The notes under the pieces are model-generated. The model had not been told where the DNA came from. It did not search any database and worked only from the letters and a program-made list of their open reading frames with translations. Source: Pseudomonas citronellolis (GTDB lineage Bacteria > Pseudomonadota > Gammaproteobacteria > Pseudomonadales > Pseudomonadaceae). From it: a DNA stretch of 45,335 bases. The DNA lies in assembly GCF_029335315.1 (NCBI RefSeq), contig NZ_JARJLT010000199.1:1-45335 (forward strand). Reading direction: 5' to 3'. Positions 9,692 through 21,283 of this stretch are shown here, in pieces (the first letter of the stretch is position 1; each line of letters begins with the position of its first letter). The translations under genes were made by a program, and so were the position numbers.

Positions 9692-10252
9692 TCACTCGCC
9701 GTTGCGGTTGTTCTTCAGGCGGCGGTGCAGCCACAGCAGCAGGCCGATGGCGAGCAGGCCGCCGAGCACCATCAGTTCGTATTTCTTGATGTTGCCGAGC
9801 ACGCCTTCGAGCACGCTGCCGAAGTAGTAGGCCGCCGAGCCCAGCGCGCTGGCCCAGACGATGGCGCCGATGCCGTTGAGCAGCAGGTAGCGCGCCGGCG
9901 GGTAGCCGGACAGGCCGATGGCCACCGGCATCACCGTACGCAGGCCGTAGACGAAGCGGAAGCTCAGCACCCACAGGTCCGGATGCCGGCGCACGTGCTC
10001 CAGGGCGCGATCGCCGAGCTTCTGCCAGCGCGGCTTGCGCGCCAGCAGCTTGCGCCCGTGGCGGCGGCCGAGGAAGTACCAGAGCTGATCGCCGGCGTAG
10101 CTGCCGAGGAAGGCCACGGCGATCACGTACTCGAGCTGCATGTAGCCGCGGAAGGCGAGGAAACCGGCCAGCACCAGAATGGTCTCGCCTTCGAAGAAGG
10201 TGCCGAGAAACAGGGCCAGATAGCCGAAATCCTGCAGGAATTGTTGGAGCAT
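9692..10252 (-). CDS. DedA family membrane protein
   Basis: A 186-residue polytopic protein with the DedA/SNARE-associated hallmarks: FEGETILVLAGFLA near the N-terminus, GSYAGDQLWYFLGR (the G-x-x-x-G-D-x-x-x-Y motif) and FRFVYGLRTVMPVAIG (the R-F-x-x-G-x-R motif with both arginines). The family contributes to undecaprenyl phosphate or phospholipid flipping and to membrane-potential homeostasis. It is convergent with the hydroxylase gene and has no evident SD. Confidence 0.92.
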   Translation of the reverse strand: MLQQFLQDFGYLALFLGTFFEGETILVLAGFLAFRGYMQLEYVIAVAFLGSYAGDQLWYFLGRRHGRKLLARKPRWQKLGDRALEHVRRHPDLWVLSFRFVYGLRTVMPVAIGLSGYPPARYLLLNGIGAIVWASALGSAAYYFGSVLEGVLGNIKKYELMVLGGLLAIGLLLWLHRRLKNNRNGE

Positions 10253-10289
10253 TATCGAGGCAACGCAGCGAAATGAACGCGCAGCCTAA

Positions 10290-11513
<1,224 letters not shown>

Positions 11514-11535
11514 CGCCCCCGCGACGAGACTTGCG

Positions 11536-13767
11536 ATGAATACCGAAGGCCAGAACGCTACCGACCTGATCGAAACCGAAGTGACTGTCACCGAAACCGT
11601 GGAGCAGCCGGAGACCGCCGAGGCCGTCGAGGCCGAAGAGACGGTCGCGGTGGTCGAAGCCGTCGTGGAAGCGCCCCCGGCGCCGGCGGTCAACGTCGAC
11701 GACACTGCCCTGTACATTCATCGCGAGCTGTCGCAGCTGCAGTTCAACATCCGCGTGCTGGAACAGGCGCTGGACGAGTCCTACCCGCTGCTCGAACGCC
11801 TGAAGTTCCTGCTGATCTTCTCCAGCAACCTCGACGAGTTCTTCGAGATCCGCGTCGCCGGCCTGAAGAAGCAGATCACCTTCGCCCGCGAACAGGCCGG
11901 CGCCGACGGCCTGTTGCCGCACCAGGCGCTGGCGCGGATCAGCGAGCAGGTGCACGAGCAGGTCTCGCGCCAGTACGGCATCCTCAACGACGTGTTGTTG
12001 CCGGAACTGGCCAAGCACGGCGTGCGCTTCATCCGCCGGCGCTACTGGACGCCGAAGATCAGGGCCTGGGTCCGGCGCTTCTTCCGTGACGAGATCGCGC
12101 CGATCATCACCCCCATCGGCCTCGACCCGACCCACCCGTTCCCGCTGCTGGTGAACAAGAGCCTGAACTTCATGGTCGAGCTGGAGGGGATGGACGCCTT
12201 CGGCCGCGACTCGGGCCTTGCGATCATCCCGGCGCCGCGTTCGCTGCCGCGGATCATCCGCCTGCCGGAAGACGTGGCCGGGGAGGGCGACAACTACGTG
12301 TTCCTGTCGTCGATGATCCACGCCCACGCCGACGACCTGTTCTCCGGCATGAAGGTCAAGGGCTGCTACCAGTTCCGCCTGACCCGTAACGCCGACCTTT
12401 CGGTGGACGCCGAGGACGTCGAGGACCTGGCGCGCGCCCTGCGCGGCGAGCTGTTCTCGCGGCGCTACGGCGACGCGGTGCGCCTGGAGGTGGTGGACAC
12501 CTGCCCGACGCACCTGTCCAACTACCTGCTCAAGCAGTTCGGCCTGGCCGACAGCGAGTTGTATCGCGTCAGCGGGCCGGTCAACCTGACCCGCCTGTTC
12601 AGCGTCACCGGCCTGGCCAGCCACCCGGAGCTGCAGTACCCGCCGTTCACCCCGACCATTCCGAAGCTGCTGCAGAAGAAGGAGAACATGTTCGGCGTGC
12701 TGGCCAAGCTGGACGTGCTGCTGATGCACCCCTTCGAGTCCTTCACCCCGGTGGTGGACCTGCTGCGCCAGGCGGCCAAGGACCCCAACGTGCTGGCCAT
12801 CAAGCAGACCCTGTACCGCTCCGGGGCCAACTCGGAGATCGTCGACGCCCTGGTGGAAGCGGCGCGCAACGGCAAGGAGGTCACCGCGGTGATCGAACTG
12901 CGCGCGCGCTTCGACGAGGAATCCAACCTGCAACTGGCCAGCCGCCTGCAGCAGGCCGGCGCGGTGGTGATCTACGGCGTGGTCGGCTTCAAGACCCACG
13001 CCAAGATGATGCTGATCCTCCGTCGCGAGGACGGCGAGCTGCGCCGCTACGCGCACCTGGGCACCGGCAACTACCACGCCGGCAACGCCCGCCTGTACAC
13101 CGACTACAGCCTGCTGACCGCCGACGTGGCGCTGTGCGAGGACCTGCACAAGCTGTTCAACCAGCTGATCGGCATGGGCAAGACCCTGCGCATGAAGAAG
13201 CTGCTGCACGCGCCCTTCACGCTGAAGAAGAACCTGCTGGAGATGATCAACCGCGAGGCCGCCCAGGCCGCGGAAGGCAAGCCGGCGCACATCATGGCGA
13301 AGGTCAACTCGCTGACCGACCCGAAGGTCATCCGCGCGCTGTACAAGGCCAGCCAGGCCGGCGTGAAGATCGACCTGGTGGTGCGCGGCATGTGCTGCCT
13401 GCGCCCGGGCGTGCCGGGGGTTTCGCACAATATCCATGTGCGCTCGATCATCGGCCGCTTCCTCGAACACAGCCGCATCTACTACTTCCTCAACGGCGGC
13501 GACGAGAAGCTCTATCTCTCCAGCGCCGACTGGATGGAACGCAACCTCGACATGCGCGTGGAGACCTGCTTCCCGGTGGAAGGCAAGAAGCTGGTGCTGC
13601 GGGTGAAGAAGGAGCTGGAAATGTACCTGGCCGACAATACCCAGTCCTGGGTGCTGCAGCCCGACGGCAGCTACCAGCGCCTGAGCCCGACCGGCAACCA
13701 GAACCCGCGCAACGCCCAGGCCATGCTGCTGGAGCGCCTGTGCACGCCGGTGATCAGCGCGCGCTGA
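11536..13767 (+). CDS. ppk: Polyphosphate kinase 1
   Basis: Makes polyphosphate reversibly from ATP. It is a 743-residue membrane-peripheral enzyme. The domain order is N-terminal helical (from [12 protein letters not shown], about 58), head, then two phospholipase-D-like catalytic domains. The catalytic histidines are H488 (FKTHAKM, the autophosphorylated one) and H645 ([11 protein letters not shown]); their 157-residue spacing equals that of E. coli H435/H592. The first 55 or so residues are an acidic Glu/Val/Ala/Thr low-complexity extension absent from E. coli PPK. It ends at a strong terminator and faces ppx, the opposing degradative enzyme. Confidence 0.97.
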   Translation: MNTEGQNATDLIETEVTVTETVEQPETAEAVEAEETVAVVEAVVEAPPAPAVNVDDTALYIHRELSQLQFNIRVLEQALDESYPLLERLKFLLIFSSNLDEFFEIRVAGLKKQITFAREQAGADGLLPHQALARISEQVHEQVSRQYGILNDVLLPELAKHGVRFIRRRYWTPKIRAWVRRFFRDEIAPIITPIGLDPTHPFPLLVNKSLNFMVELEGMDAFGRDSGLAIIPAPRSLPRIIRLPEDVAGEGDNYVFLSSMIHAHADDLFSGMKVKGCYQFRLTRNADLSVDAEDVEDLARALRGELFSRRYGDAVRLEVVDTCPTHLSNYLLKQFGLADSELYRVSGPVNLTRLFSVTGLASHPELQYPPFTPTIPKLLQKKENMFGVLAKLDVLLMHPFESFTPVVDLLRQAAKDPNVLAIKQTLYRSGANSEIVDALVEAARNGKEVTAVIELRARFDEESNLQLASRLQQAGAVVIYGVVGFKTHAKMMLILRREDGELRRYAHLGTGNYHAGNARLYTDYSLLTADVALCEDLHKLFNQLIGMGKTLRMKKLLHAPFTLKKNLLEMINREAAQAAEGKPAHIMAKVNSLTDPKVIRALYKASQAGVKIDLVVRGMCCLRPGVPGVSHNIHVRSIIGRFLEHSRIYYFLNGGDEKLYLSSADWMERNLDMRVETCFPVEGKKLVLRVKKELEMYLADNTQSWVLQPDGSYQRLSPTGNQNPRNAQAMLLERLCTPVISAR

Positions 13768-13786
13768 TCGCCCCCGGTGCAAGACG

Positions 13787-13818
13787 AAAGCCCCGCCGCG
13801 CCAGCGCCGGGGCTTTTT
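13787..13818 (+). terminator. Intrinsic terminator of ppk
   Basis: A 9-bp stem AAAGCCCCG / CGGGGCTTT, a 12-nt loop (13796-13807) and a T run. Nearly identical, in inverse, to the ppx terminator at 13970-14002. Confidence 0.92.
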
Positions 13819-13840
13819 CTTTGCGATGCCGCGGGGTTGG

Positions 13841-13932
13841 CGTAGGGCGGATAACCGTTCGCGGTTATCCGCCGATGGCCCCGGCGCGAGGGCCCGGCGG
13901 CGGATAACGCCTGGGGCGTTATGCGCCCTACG
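13841..13932. repeat. GTAGGGCGGATAAC extragenic palindrome, copy 1
   Basis: A 92-bp element with terminal inverted arms (CGTAGGGCG ... CGCCCTACG) and two internal hairpins around GGATAACCG/CGGTTATCC and ATAACGCC/GGCGTTAT. Related copies lie at 20197-20302 and, truncated, at 29855-29922. It sits between the facing ppk and ppx terminators. Confidence 0.85.
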
Positions 13933-13969
13933 AGGTGTACATCGCTACGCCGCCAGTGGCGGCGTCACG

Positions 13970-14002
13970 AAAAAGGCCCCGGCGCTGGCGCGGCGGGGCC
14001 TT
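13970..14002 (-). terminator. Intrinsic terminator of ppx
   Basis: On the minus strand: 9-bp stem AAGGCCCCG / CGGGGCCTT, a 12-nt loop identical to that of the ppk terminator, and a T run (A run on the plus strand, 13970-13974). It lies 19 bp after the ppx stop. Confidence 0.92.
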
Positions 14003-14021
14003 CGTGCGTTGCGGCGGCGCC

Positions 14022-15524
14022 TCAGCTGACGCTGAGCTGGTAGTCCACGCGCTTGAGCCAGCCGGCTTCCTGCTCGAAGTCCGCCTGGGTCAGCGGGTTG
14101 GCCTCCAGCCAGCCTTTCGGGAAGCGCACTTCCAGGCTCTTCGGGCCGGCCTGGAAGGTCACTTCGGGCATTTCCTGGGTGCCACGGATGTGGTGGAAGA
14201 GGATCGCGAAGCGCAGCACGATGCACAGGCGGATCAGCTTGTCGCCTTCCACGCCCAGCTCGGCGAAGCGGTCCGCCGGGATGTTGCGGCGGTGGCCGCG
14301 CACCAGCAGCGCCAGCACCTGCTGGTCCTCGCGGGAGAAACCGGCGAGGTCGGAGTGCTCGATCAGGTAGGCGCCGTGCTTGTGGTAGTGGTAGTGGGCG
14401 ATGTCCAGGCCCAGCTCGTGGGTGCGCGCCGCCCAGCCGAGCAGCTCGCGGTGGCCGTCGTCCTGCAGGCCCCAGGTCTCGGCGACCTGGTCCAGGGCCT
14501 GGAGGGCCTTGGCCTCGACGCGGGCGGCCTGGTCGAGGTCGACGTGGTAGCGCTCGATCAGCGCGCTGATGGTGCGCTCGCGCACGTCCTCGTGGTGGTG
14601 GCGGCCCAGCAGGTCGTAGAGCACGCCTTCGCGCAGGGCGCCCTCGGAGTGCGACATCTGCTTCAGTTCGAGGGCATCGAACAGCGCCTCGACGATGGCC
14701 AGGCCGGCCGGGAAGATCGGCCGGCGGTCCGGCTTGATGCCGTCCAGGTCGAGTTTCTCGACGTCGCCCAGCTTGAGCACCTTGCGCTTGAGCCAGGCCA
14801 GGCCTTCGGGGTTGATCTCGCCGTTGCCGTGACCGCCGGACTGGATCGCCAGGCCCACCGCGCGGATGGTCCCGGAGGCGCCGAGGGACTCGTCCCAGCC
14901 GAGGCGACGCAGGCTGTTCTCGATGCCCATCAGCTCCAGGCGCGCCGAGGTGTAGGCCTGGGCGTAGCGGGCCGGGGTGACCTTGCCGTCCTTGAAGTAG
15001 CGCTGGGTGTAGCTGACGCAGCCCATCTGCAGGCTCTCGCGCAGCTGCGACTCGAAGCGCTGGCCGATGATGAACTCGGTGCTGCCGCCGCCGATGTCGA
15101 CCACCAGGCGGCGCCCGGCGGTGTCCGGCAGGGTGTGCGAGACGCCCAGGTAGATCAGGCGCGCTTCCTCGCGGCCGGAGATGACTTCCACCGGGTGGCC
15201 GAGGATTTCTTCGGCGCGGCGGGTGAATTCGTTGCGGTTGCGCGCCTCGCGCAGGGCGTTGGTACCGACCACGCGCACCGAGCCCGGCGGCATGCCGTTG
15301 ATCAGCTGGGCGAAGCGCCGCAGGCAGTCCAGGCCGCGCTGGATGGCTTCTTCACTGAGCAGGCGGTCGTCGCCGATGCCGGCGGCCAGCTGGACCTTCT
15401 CGCCCAGTCGCTCAAGGATGCGGATCTCGCCGTGATCGGCCTTGGCCAGGACCATGTGGAAGCTGTTGGAACCCAGGTCCAGCGCGGCGATCAGCGGGAA
15501 GGTCTTGGCGGGGGTATGGGGCAT
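14022..15524 (-). CDS. ppx: Exopolyphosphatase (Ppx/GppA family)
   Basis: Releases terminal phosphate from polyphosphate. The 500-residue protein has the actin-like ATPase-fold phosphate motifs [13 protein letters not shown] (N-terminal) and [12 protein letters not shown] (about 150). The C-terminal half carries an HD-like helical region ([20 protein letters not shown]). Catalytic acidic residues of the family are in [13 protein letters not shown] and [13 protein letters not shown] prefer the ATG at 15524 because the protein then starts [19 protein letters not shown], as known orthologues do; in-frame upstream ATGs at 15554 and 15719 give longer forms. It is convergent with ppk and divergent from trxA. 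Confidence 0.95.
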   Translation of the reverse strand: MPHTPAKTFPLIAALDLGSNSFHMVLAKADHGEIRILERLGEKVQLAAGIGDDRLLSEEAIQRGLDCLRRFAQLINGMPPGSVRVVGTNALREARNRNEFTRRAEEILGHPVEVISGREEARLIYLGVSHTLPDTAGRRLVVDIGGGSTEFIIGQRFESQLRESLQMGCVSYTQRYFKDGKVTPARYAQAYTSARLELMGIENSLRRLGWDESLGASGTIRAVGLAIQSGGHGNGEINPEGLAWLKRKVLKLGDVEKLDLDGIKPDRRPIFPAGLAIVEALFDALELKQMSHSEGALREGVLYDLLGRHHHEDVRERTISALIERYHVDLDQAARVEAKALQALDQVAETWGLQDDGHRELLGWAARTHELGLDIAHYHYHKHGAYLIEHSDLAGFSREDQQVLALLVRGHRRNIPADRFAELGVEGDKLIRLCIVLRFAILFHHIRGTQEMPEVTFQAGPKSLEVRFPKGWLEANPLTQADFEQEAGWLKRVDYQLSVS

Positions 15525-15669
15525 CTTGGAAGGTCCGTTTGTTAACCCCGCCATCCTGCCACGATAGCCCTCGGGTGCCAACGAACGGCGCCCCTTCGAT
15601 CGCTTTTTGCCGCACCGGCGATAGCGACACTCAATCGCCAGCGCCTTTCGGAAGGGGATGAAGCCGGGA

Positions 15670-15675
15670 TATGAT
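15670..15675 (+). promoter_or_regulatory. Candidate -10 box of trxA (TATGAT)
   Basis: TATGAT lies 42 bp before the trxA ATG in the ppx-trxA divergent gap. A -35 match (TTTCGG, 18 bp upstream) is poor. Confidence 0.45.
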
Positions 15676-15717
15676 GGGGCCACTTTTATTCGCATCCGAT
15701 TCCCACGGAGAGATTTC

Positions 15718-16044
15718 ATGAGCGAACATATCGTCAGCGTTACCGATGCCAGCTTCGAGCAGGACGTCCTGAAGTCCGACGGTCCCGTGCTGGTGGACTA
15801 CTGGGCCGAGTGGTGCGGCCCGTGCAAGATGATCGCGCCGGTACTCGACGAGATCGCCAAGGACTATCAGGGCAAACTGAAGGTCTGCAAGCTGAACATC
15901 GACGAGAACCAGGAAACCCCGCCGAAGTACGGCGTGCGCGGCATCCCGACCCTGATGCTGTTCAAGGGCGGCAACGTCGAAGCGACCAAGGTCGGCGCAC
16001 TGTCCAAGTCGCAACTGGCGGCCTTCCTCGACAGCAACATCTGA
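15718..16044 (+). CDS. trxA: Thioredoxin 1
   Basis: The general cytosolic disulfide reductant, recycled by thioredoxin reductase. It has 108 residues, the normal length, with active site WCGPC (C33, C36), the buried Asp in LVDYWAEW (D27) and the cis-Pro loop GIPTLMLF. The start has an SD (GGAGAG about 6 nt upstream). An in-frame ATG at 15658 is rejected because it would add 20 residues not found in thioredoxins. Monocistronic: its own promoter region and a strong terminator at 16061-16090. Confidence 0.97.
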   Translation: MSEHIVSVTDASFEQDVLKSDGPVLVDYWAEWCGPCKMIAPVLDEIAKDYQGKLKVCKLNIDENQETPPKYGVRGIPTLMLFKGGNVEATKVGALSKSQLAAFLDSNI

Positions 16045-16060
16045 GTCGACGCAGCCCGTG

Positions 16061-16090
16061 AAAAAGCCCCGCCGGATGCGGGGCTTTTTT
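16061..16090 (+). terminator. Intrinsic terminator of trxA
   Basis: A 12-bp stem AAAAAGCCCCGC / GCGGGGCTTTTT with a 5-nt loop. The flanking A and T runs make it potentially bidirectional. Confidence 0.95.
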
Positions 16091-16290
16091 CATTTCGTCC
16101 CCTAGACGCCCCGGGGCGCCAGTGTTACATTCGGGCCTGCAACGTTGTTTTGCGTTGCCCCTTCAAGCCGTCGCCGACGCACTTCCTATTCGAATTTCCA
16201 AGCGATCCTGTCGTCACTCGCGGCACGGCCTCAGCAAGCTCACACGCTTGTTTTCCTCTTTCTCTTTCATCTCATTTACTCCTCCTTCTT
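16091..16290 (+). promoter_or_regulatory. rho leader: pyrimidine-rich, SD-less, containing the anti-SD sequence
   Basis: The last 45 or so nt before the ATG are nearly all C/T with no purine SD. CCTCCTT (16281-16287), identical to the 16S rRNA 3' tail, sits 3 nt before the ATG. A 12-bp palindrome (CGCCCCGGGGCG) lies near 16108. The C/U-rich, G-poor RNA would suit Rho loading and autoregulation (inference). Confidence 0.5.
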
Positions 16291-17553
<1,263 letters not shown>

Positions 17554-17578
17554 GCGCGGTTGTGCGGTAGCAGCAAGC

Positions 17579-17611
17579 CACGAGGCCGGGGAAACCCGGC
17601 CTTCGTGTTTC
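17579..17611 (+). terminator. Probable terminator of rho
   Basis: GGCCGGG / CCCGGCC stem closed by a GAAA tetraloop and extended by CACGA/TCGTG with one bulge. The T run is short (TTT). Confidence 0.7.
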
Positions 17612-17669
17612 TGCGAAGGGGTGTTAACGGCTAAACTGTCGCATCTTCGCCTTCGCCATCGAGACTTCC

Positions 17670-19136
17670 ATGCAGTATCGCGACCTGCGCGAGTTCATCG
17701 CCGCCCTGGAACAGCGCGGCCAGCTCAAGCGCATCCAGGTGCCGGTGTCACCGGTGCTGGAAATGACCGAGGTGTGCGACCGCACGCTGCGCGCCAAGGG
17801 CCCGGCCCTGCTGTTCGAGAAACCCACCGGCTTCGACATCCCCGTGCTCGGCAACCTGTTCGGCACCCCCGAGCGGGTGGCCCTGGGCATGGGCGCCGAG
17901 GACGTTTCCGAACTGCGCGAGATCGGCAAGCTGCTGGCCTTCCTCAAGGAACCCGAGCCGCCCAAGGGCCTGAAGGACGCCTGGAGCAAGCTGCCGATCT
18001 TCAAGAAGGTCATCAGCATGGCGCCCAAAGTGCTCCGCGACGGCCCCTGCCAGGAAGTCATCGAGGAAGGCGAGGCGGTCGACCTGACGAAGCTGCCGGT
18101 GCAGACCTGCTGGCCCGGCGACGTCGCGCCGCTGATCACCTGGGGCCTGACCGTCACCCGCGGGCCGAACAAGGAGCGCCAGAACCTCGGTATCTACCGC
18201 CAGCAGGTGATCGGCCGCAACAAGGTGATCATGCGCTGGCTCAGCCATCGCGGCGGCGCCCTGGACTACCGCGAGTGGTGCCAGAAGCATCCCGACCAGC
18301 CGTACCCGGTGGCCGTGGCCCTGGGCGCCGACCCGGCGACTATCCTCGGCGCGGTGACCCCGGTGCCGGACAGCCTCTCCGAATACGCCTTCGCCGGCCT
18401 GTTGCGCGGTCATCGCACCGAACTGGTGAAGTGCGTGGGCAGCGACCTGCAGGTGCCGGCCAGCGCCGAGATCGTCCTCGAAGGGGTGATCCACCCCGGC
18501 GAGATGGCCGATGAAGGTCCCTACGGCGACCACACCGGCTACTACAACGAGGTCGACCGCTTCCCGGTGTTCACCGTCGAGCGCATCACCCGCCGCCAGA
18601 AACCGATCTACCACAGCACCTACACCGGGCGGCCGCCGGATGAGCCGGCGATCCTCGGCGTGGCGCTGAACGAAGTCTTCGTGCCGATCCTGCAGAAGCA
18701 GTTCCCCGAGATCACCGACTTCTACCTGCCGCCGGAAGGCTGCTCGTACCGCATGGCGGTGGTGACCATGAAGAAGCAGTACCCCGGCCACGCCAAGCGC
18801 GTAATGCTGGGTGTCTGGTCGTTCCTGCGACAGTTCATGTACACCAAGTTCGTCATAGTCACCGACGACGACATCAACGCGCGGGACTGGAACGACGTGA
18901 TCTGGGCGATAACCACGCGCATGGACCCCAAGCGCGACACGGTGATGATCGACAACACGCCGATCGACTACCTCGACTTCGCCTCGCCGATCTCCGGCCT
19001 GGGCTCGAAGATGGGCCTGGACGCCACCCACAAGTGGCCCGGCGAGACCAGCCGCGAGTGGGGTCGCGCCATCGTCAAGGACGAGGCGGTGACCCGTCGC
19101 GTCGACGAGCTCTGGGCCAGCCTGGGGATCGACTGA
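17670..19136 (+). CDS. ubiD: UbiD, 4-hydroxy-3-polyprenylbenzoate decarboxylase
   Basis: A prenyl-FMN-dependent decarboxylase of ubiquinone synthesis, acting in the cytosol or at the membrane on the prenylated benzoate. It has 488 residues, close to E. coli UbiD (497). Cofactor and metal-site segments are visible: [30 protein letters not shown] and the Glu-rich [16 protein letters not shown]. The C-terminal [15 protein letters not shown] is also typical. The flavoreductase follows 13 bp downstream, so the two are probably one operon. Confidence 0.96.
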   Translation: MQYRDLREFIAALEQRGQLKRIQVPVSPVLEMTEVCDRTLRAKGPALLFEKPTGFDIPVLGNLFGTPERVALGMGAEDVSELREIGKLLAFLKEPEPPKGLKDAWSKLPIFKKVISMAPKVLRDGPCQEVIEEGEAVDLTKLPVQTCWPGDVAPLITWGLTVTRGPNKERQNLGIYRQQVIGRNKVIMRWLSHRGGALDYREWCQKHPDQPYPVAVALGADPATILGAVTPVPDSLSEYAFAGLLRGHRTELVKCVGSDLQVPASAEIVLEGVIHPGEMADEGPYGDHTGYYNEVDRFPVFTVERITRRQKPIYHSTYTGRPPDEPAILGVALNEVFVPILQKQFPEITDFYLPPEGCSYRMAVVTMKKQYPGHAKRVMLGVWSFLRQFMYTKFVIVTDDDINARDWNDVIWAITTRMDPKRDTVMIDNTPIDYLDFASPISGLGSKMGLDATHKWPGETSREWGRAIVKDEAVTRRVDELWASLGID

Positions 19137-19149
19137 TGGGGAAGCGGCC

Positions 19150-20118
19150 GTGCGTGTGACCCTGCAACCCTCCGGCGCGACCTTCGAGGCGCAGCCCGGC
19201 GAACGCATCCTCGACGCCGCGCGGCGCCTGGGCTTCGACTGCCCGCAGGCGTGCCGCAACGGCAACTGCCATGTCTGCGCCGCGCTGCTGGTGGAAGGCA
19301 GCGTGCGCCAGTCCGGCGAGGTGCGCGACCACGGCGAGCTGTTCACCTGCCTGGCCGAGCCCCTGGAAGACTGCGTGCTGCACTGGGACGGCGTGCTGGC
19401 CCCGGGCGAGCTGCCGGTGCGCACCCTGGCCTGCCAGCTGACCCTCTGCGAGGACGCCGGCGGCGACGTCTGGCGCGTGCGCCTGCGCGCCCCGGCCGGC
19501 AAGCCGCCGCGCTACCACGCCGGGCAGTACCTGCTGATCGAGCGCGACGGCGGCAACAACTCGGCCTTCTCCCTGGCTTCGGCGCCCGAAGAGGGGCGCG
19601 ACCTGGAATTGCACATCCTGGCGCGCGAGAACAGCGCCTTGGAACTGCTGGCGCAACTGCGTCGCGAGCGTTTCGCCCGCGTCCAGCTGCCCTTCGGCGA
19701 CGCCCACCTGGCGGAGCTGCCCGACGGCCCGCTGGTGCTGATCGCCGCGGGCACCGGCATGGGCCAGATGCACAGCCTGATCGAGCATTGCCGCGCGCGC
19801 GGCTTCGCCCACCCGGTGCACCTGTACTGGGGTGTGCGCCGGCCCGAGGACTTCTACGCGCTGCCACACTGGGACGAGTGGAAGGGCCTGGCCAACCTGC
19901 ACCTGCACAAGGTGGTCAGCGACCGCTGCGGCTGGCAGGGCCGTTGCGGCCTGCTGCACGAAGCGGTGTGCGAGGACTTCCCCGACCTGGGCAGTCTGAC
20001 CGTGTACGCCAGCGGCTCGCCGGCGATGGTCTACGCCACCCTCGACGCCCTGGTGGCCGCCGGCATGGACGCGCACCAGATGCGCGCCGACGTCTTCGCC
20101 TACGCCCCGCGCGGCTGA
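19150..20118 (+). CDS. 2Fe-2S ferredoxin / flavin oxidoreductase (CDP-6-deoxy-glucoseen reductase-like)
   Basis: A 322-residue cytosolic NAD(P)H electron-transfer protein. A plant-type 2Fe-2S domain (1-90) has CRNGNCHVC (Cx4Cx2C) and the fourth ligand in FTC. An FAD domain (about 98-195) and an NAD(P) domain with IAAGTGMGQMHSL follow, ending VFAYAPRG. The FAD motif reads SAFSLASAP where RxYSxAS is usual, so the conserved Arg is replaced. Start GTG 19150 with GGGGAAG about 6 nt upstream. Position after ubiD suggests a redox partner in ubiquinone or flavin metabolism, but its partner is unknown. Confidence 0.87.
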   Translation: MRVTLQPSGATFEAQPGERILDAARRLGFDCPQACRNGNCHVCAALLVEGSVRQSGEVRDHGELFTCLAEPLEDCVLHWDGVLAPGELPVRTLACQLTLCEDAGGDVWRVRLRAPAGKPPRYHAGQYLLIERDGGNNSAFSLASAPEEGRDLELHILARENSALELLAQLRRERFARVQLPFGDAHLAELPDGPLVLIAAGTGMGQMHSLIEHCRARGFAHPVHLYWGVRRPEDFYALPHWDEWKGLANLHLHKVVSDRCGWQGRCGLLHEAVCEDFPDLGSLTVYASGSPAMVYATLDALVAAGMDAHQMRADVFAYAPRG

Positions 20119-20138
20119 GCGCCCGCCGATCTCCACCT

Positions 20139-20187
20139 GTAGGCGCGGGCCTTGCCCGTGATCGCGCGCATGGCGCGCTCCTGCAAG
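20139..20187. repeat. REP-like pair (GTAGGCGCGGGC... and ...GCGCGCTCCTGC)
   Basis: GTAGGCGCGGGCCTTGCCCG at 20139-20158 is a degenerate REP hairpin, followed by a second one in inverse orientation (GCGCGCATGGCGCGCTCCTG, about 20164-20183). Non-coding. Confidence 0.6.
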
Positions 20188-20196
20188 GGGCGGCGC

Positions 20197-20302
20197 CGTA
20201 GGGCGAATAACCGTTCGCGGTTATCCGCCGTTGCCGACCACCAACCCGCCGCCATGGCTGGGACTTGCGGCGGATAACGCCGTTGGCGTTATGCGCCCTA
20301 CG
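20197..20302. repeat. GTAGGGCGGATAAC extragenic palindrome, copy 2
   Basis: A 106-bp copy of the element at 13841-13932, complete with both ends (CGTAGGGCG ... CGCCCTACG). It is in the same orientation as the truncated copy at 29855-29922, on the other side of the cargo block. Confidence 0.85.
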
Positions 20303-20313
20303 GGGTCCACCCA

Positions 20314-20336
20314 TCGCGGACGGCGTCCGCTCCTAC
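20314..20336 (-). repeat. REP element overlapping the end of lysR
   Basis: On the minus strand GTAGGAGCGGACGCCGTCCG followed by CGA: a palindromic REP variant. The lysR stop codon (20333-20335) lies inside its first bases. Confidence 0.7.
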
Positions 20337-21232
20337 GGTAACGCCGCGGGAAACTCCGCCGCCAGGGTCTCCGCCAGCCAGTCGCGGAACCACTCGATAT
20401 CGGCGCTGCTCGGCCCCGGCGGAATCAGCAACTGGTAACTCTCCAGGCGCACCTGGTTCGGCAGCGGGCGCACCAGCGCGCCGGACTCCAGCTCCCGGCG
20501 CACCAGCACGTCATTGGCCAGGGCGATGCCGGCGCCGGCCTCGGCCATCGACAGCGCGTGGTCATTACTGACGTAGAGCACGTCGGGGCTGACGCGGATG
20601 TCCAGCTGGTTGGCGGCGAACCAGGCGTTCCACCATTCGCCGTCGTGGACGTGGATCAGCTCGTGGCTCACCAGCTCCTCGGCGCTGTCCAGCGGGCCGT
20701 GGGCCGCCAGGTAGGCCGGCGAGCACACCGGAAACACCTGCGGGTGCAACAGGGTGGCCTGGCTCTGCGGGTACTGCCCGGGCATCCCGTAGGCGATGCC
20801 CAGGTCGGCGCTGTTGCCGTCCACCTCGGCAAAGGTCGGGTTCGGCTCGATCGCCACCTTCAGCCCCGGCCGCTGCTGGCGCAGGGTCTCCAGGTGGGGC
20901 ATCAGCCAGCGCTTGGCGAACGCCGGCACCACCAGGATCTTCAGCCAGCGCGCCGAGCCGCCCGGAGCCAGCTCGCGGCTGGCCTCGGCGATCTGCTGCA
21001 GCGCCGTGGATATCTTCGCGTAGTAGCGCTGCCCGGCGGGCGTCAGGCTGACCCCGCGCGGCGTGCGTTCCAGCAGCTGCACGCCCAGCCAGTCCTCCAG
21101 CAGGCGCACGTGGCGGCCGATGGCCGGCTGGGTCACGTGCAGCGCCTTCGAGGCGGCGACGTAGCTGCCCAGGCGCGCGGCCGCCTCGAAGGCGCGCACG
21201 GCGTTGAGCGGCGGCAAGCGGGGGAGGGACAT
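20333..21232 (-). CDS. LysR family transcriptional regulator
   Basis: A 299-residue regulator of the GcvA/AmpR-like branch. The N-terminal winged helix (LPPLNAVRAFEAAARLGSYV... VTQPAIGRHVRLLEDWLG) is followed by a periplasmic-binding-like effector domain from about residue 90. It diverges from the ABC importer operon at 21451, the usual arrangement for a LysR protein and its target. A T-N11-A palindrome at 21254-21266 lies 22 bp upstream of its start. The effector is unknown; a malonate-type compound or the importer substrate is my guess. The stop is supplied by a REP sequence. Confidence 0.9.
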   Translation of the reverse strand: MSLPRLPPLNAVRAFEAAARLGSYVAASKALHVTQPAIGRHVRLLEDWLGVQLLERTPRGVSLTPAGQRYYAKISTALQQIAEASRELAPGGSARWLKILVVPAFAKRWLMPHLETLRQQRPGLKVAIEPNPTFAEVDGNSADLGIAYGMPGQYPQSQATLLHPQVFPVCSPAYLAAHGPLDSAEELVSHELIHVHDGEWWNAWFAANQLDIRVSPDVLYVSNDHALSMAEAGAGIALANDVLVRRELESGALVRPLPNQVRLESYQLLIPPGPSSADIEWFRDWLAETLAAEFPAALP

Positions 21233-21253
21233 GAGGGTGGGCCTCGTGCGCTG

Positions 21254-21266
21254 TTAAATTATTTAA
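21254..21266. promoter_or_regulatory. Candidate LysR operator (T-N11-A perfect palindrome)
   Basis: TTAAATTATTTAA has perfect 6-bp arms around one base and exactly fits the T-N11-A LysR box. It lies in the lysR-importer divergent gap and is AT-rich in a GC-rich genome. Confidence 0.6.
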
Positions 21267-21283
21267 TACCGACTGTAAGAAAA

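Noticed and set aside
16150-16290. N-terminal extension of Rho from ATG 16150
   Set aside because: Rho proteins start at [10 protein letters not shown]; the extension is low complexity and encodes the pyrimidine-rich leader.
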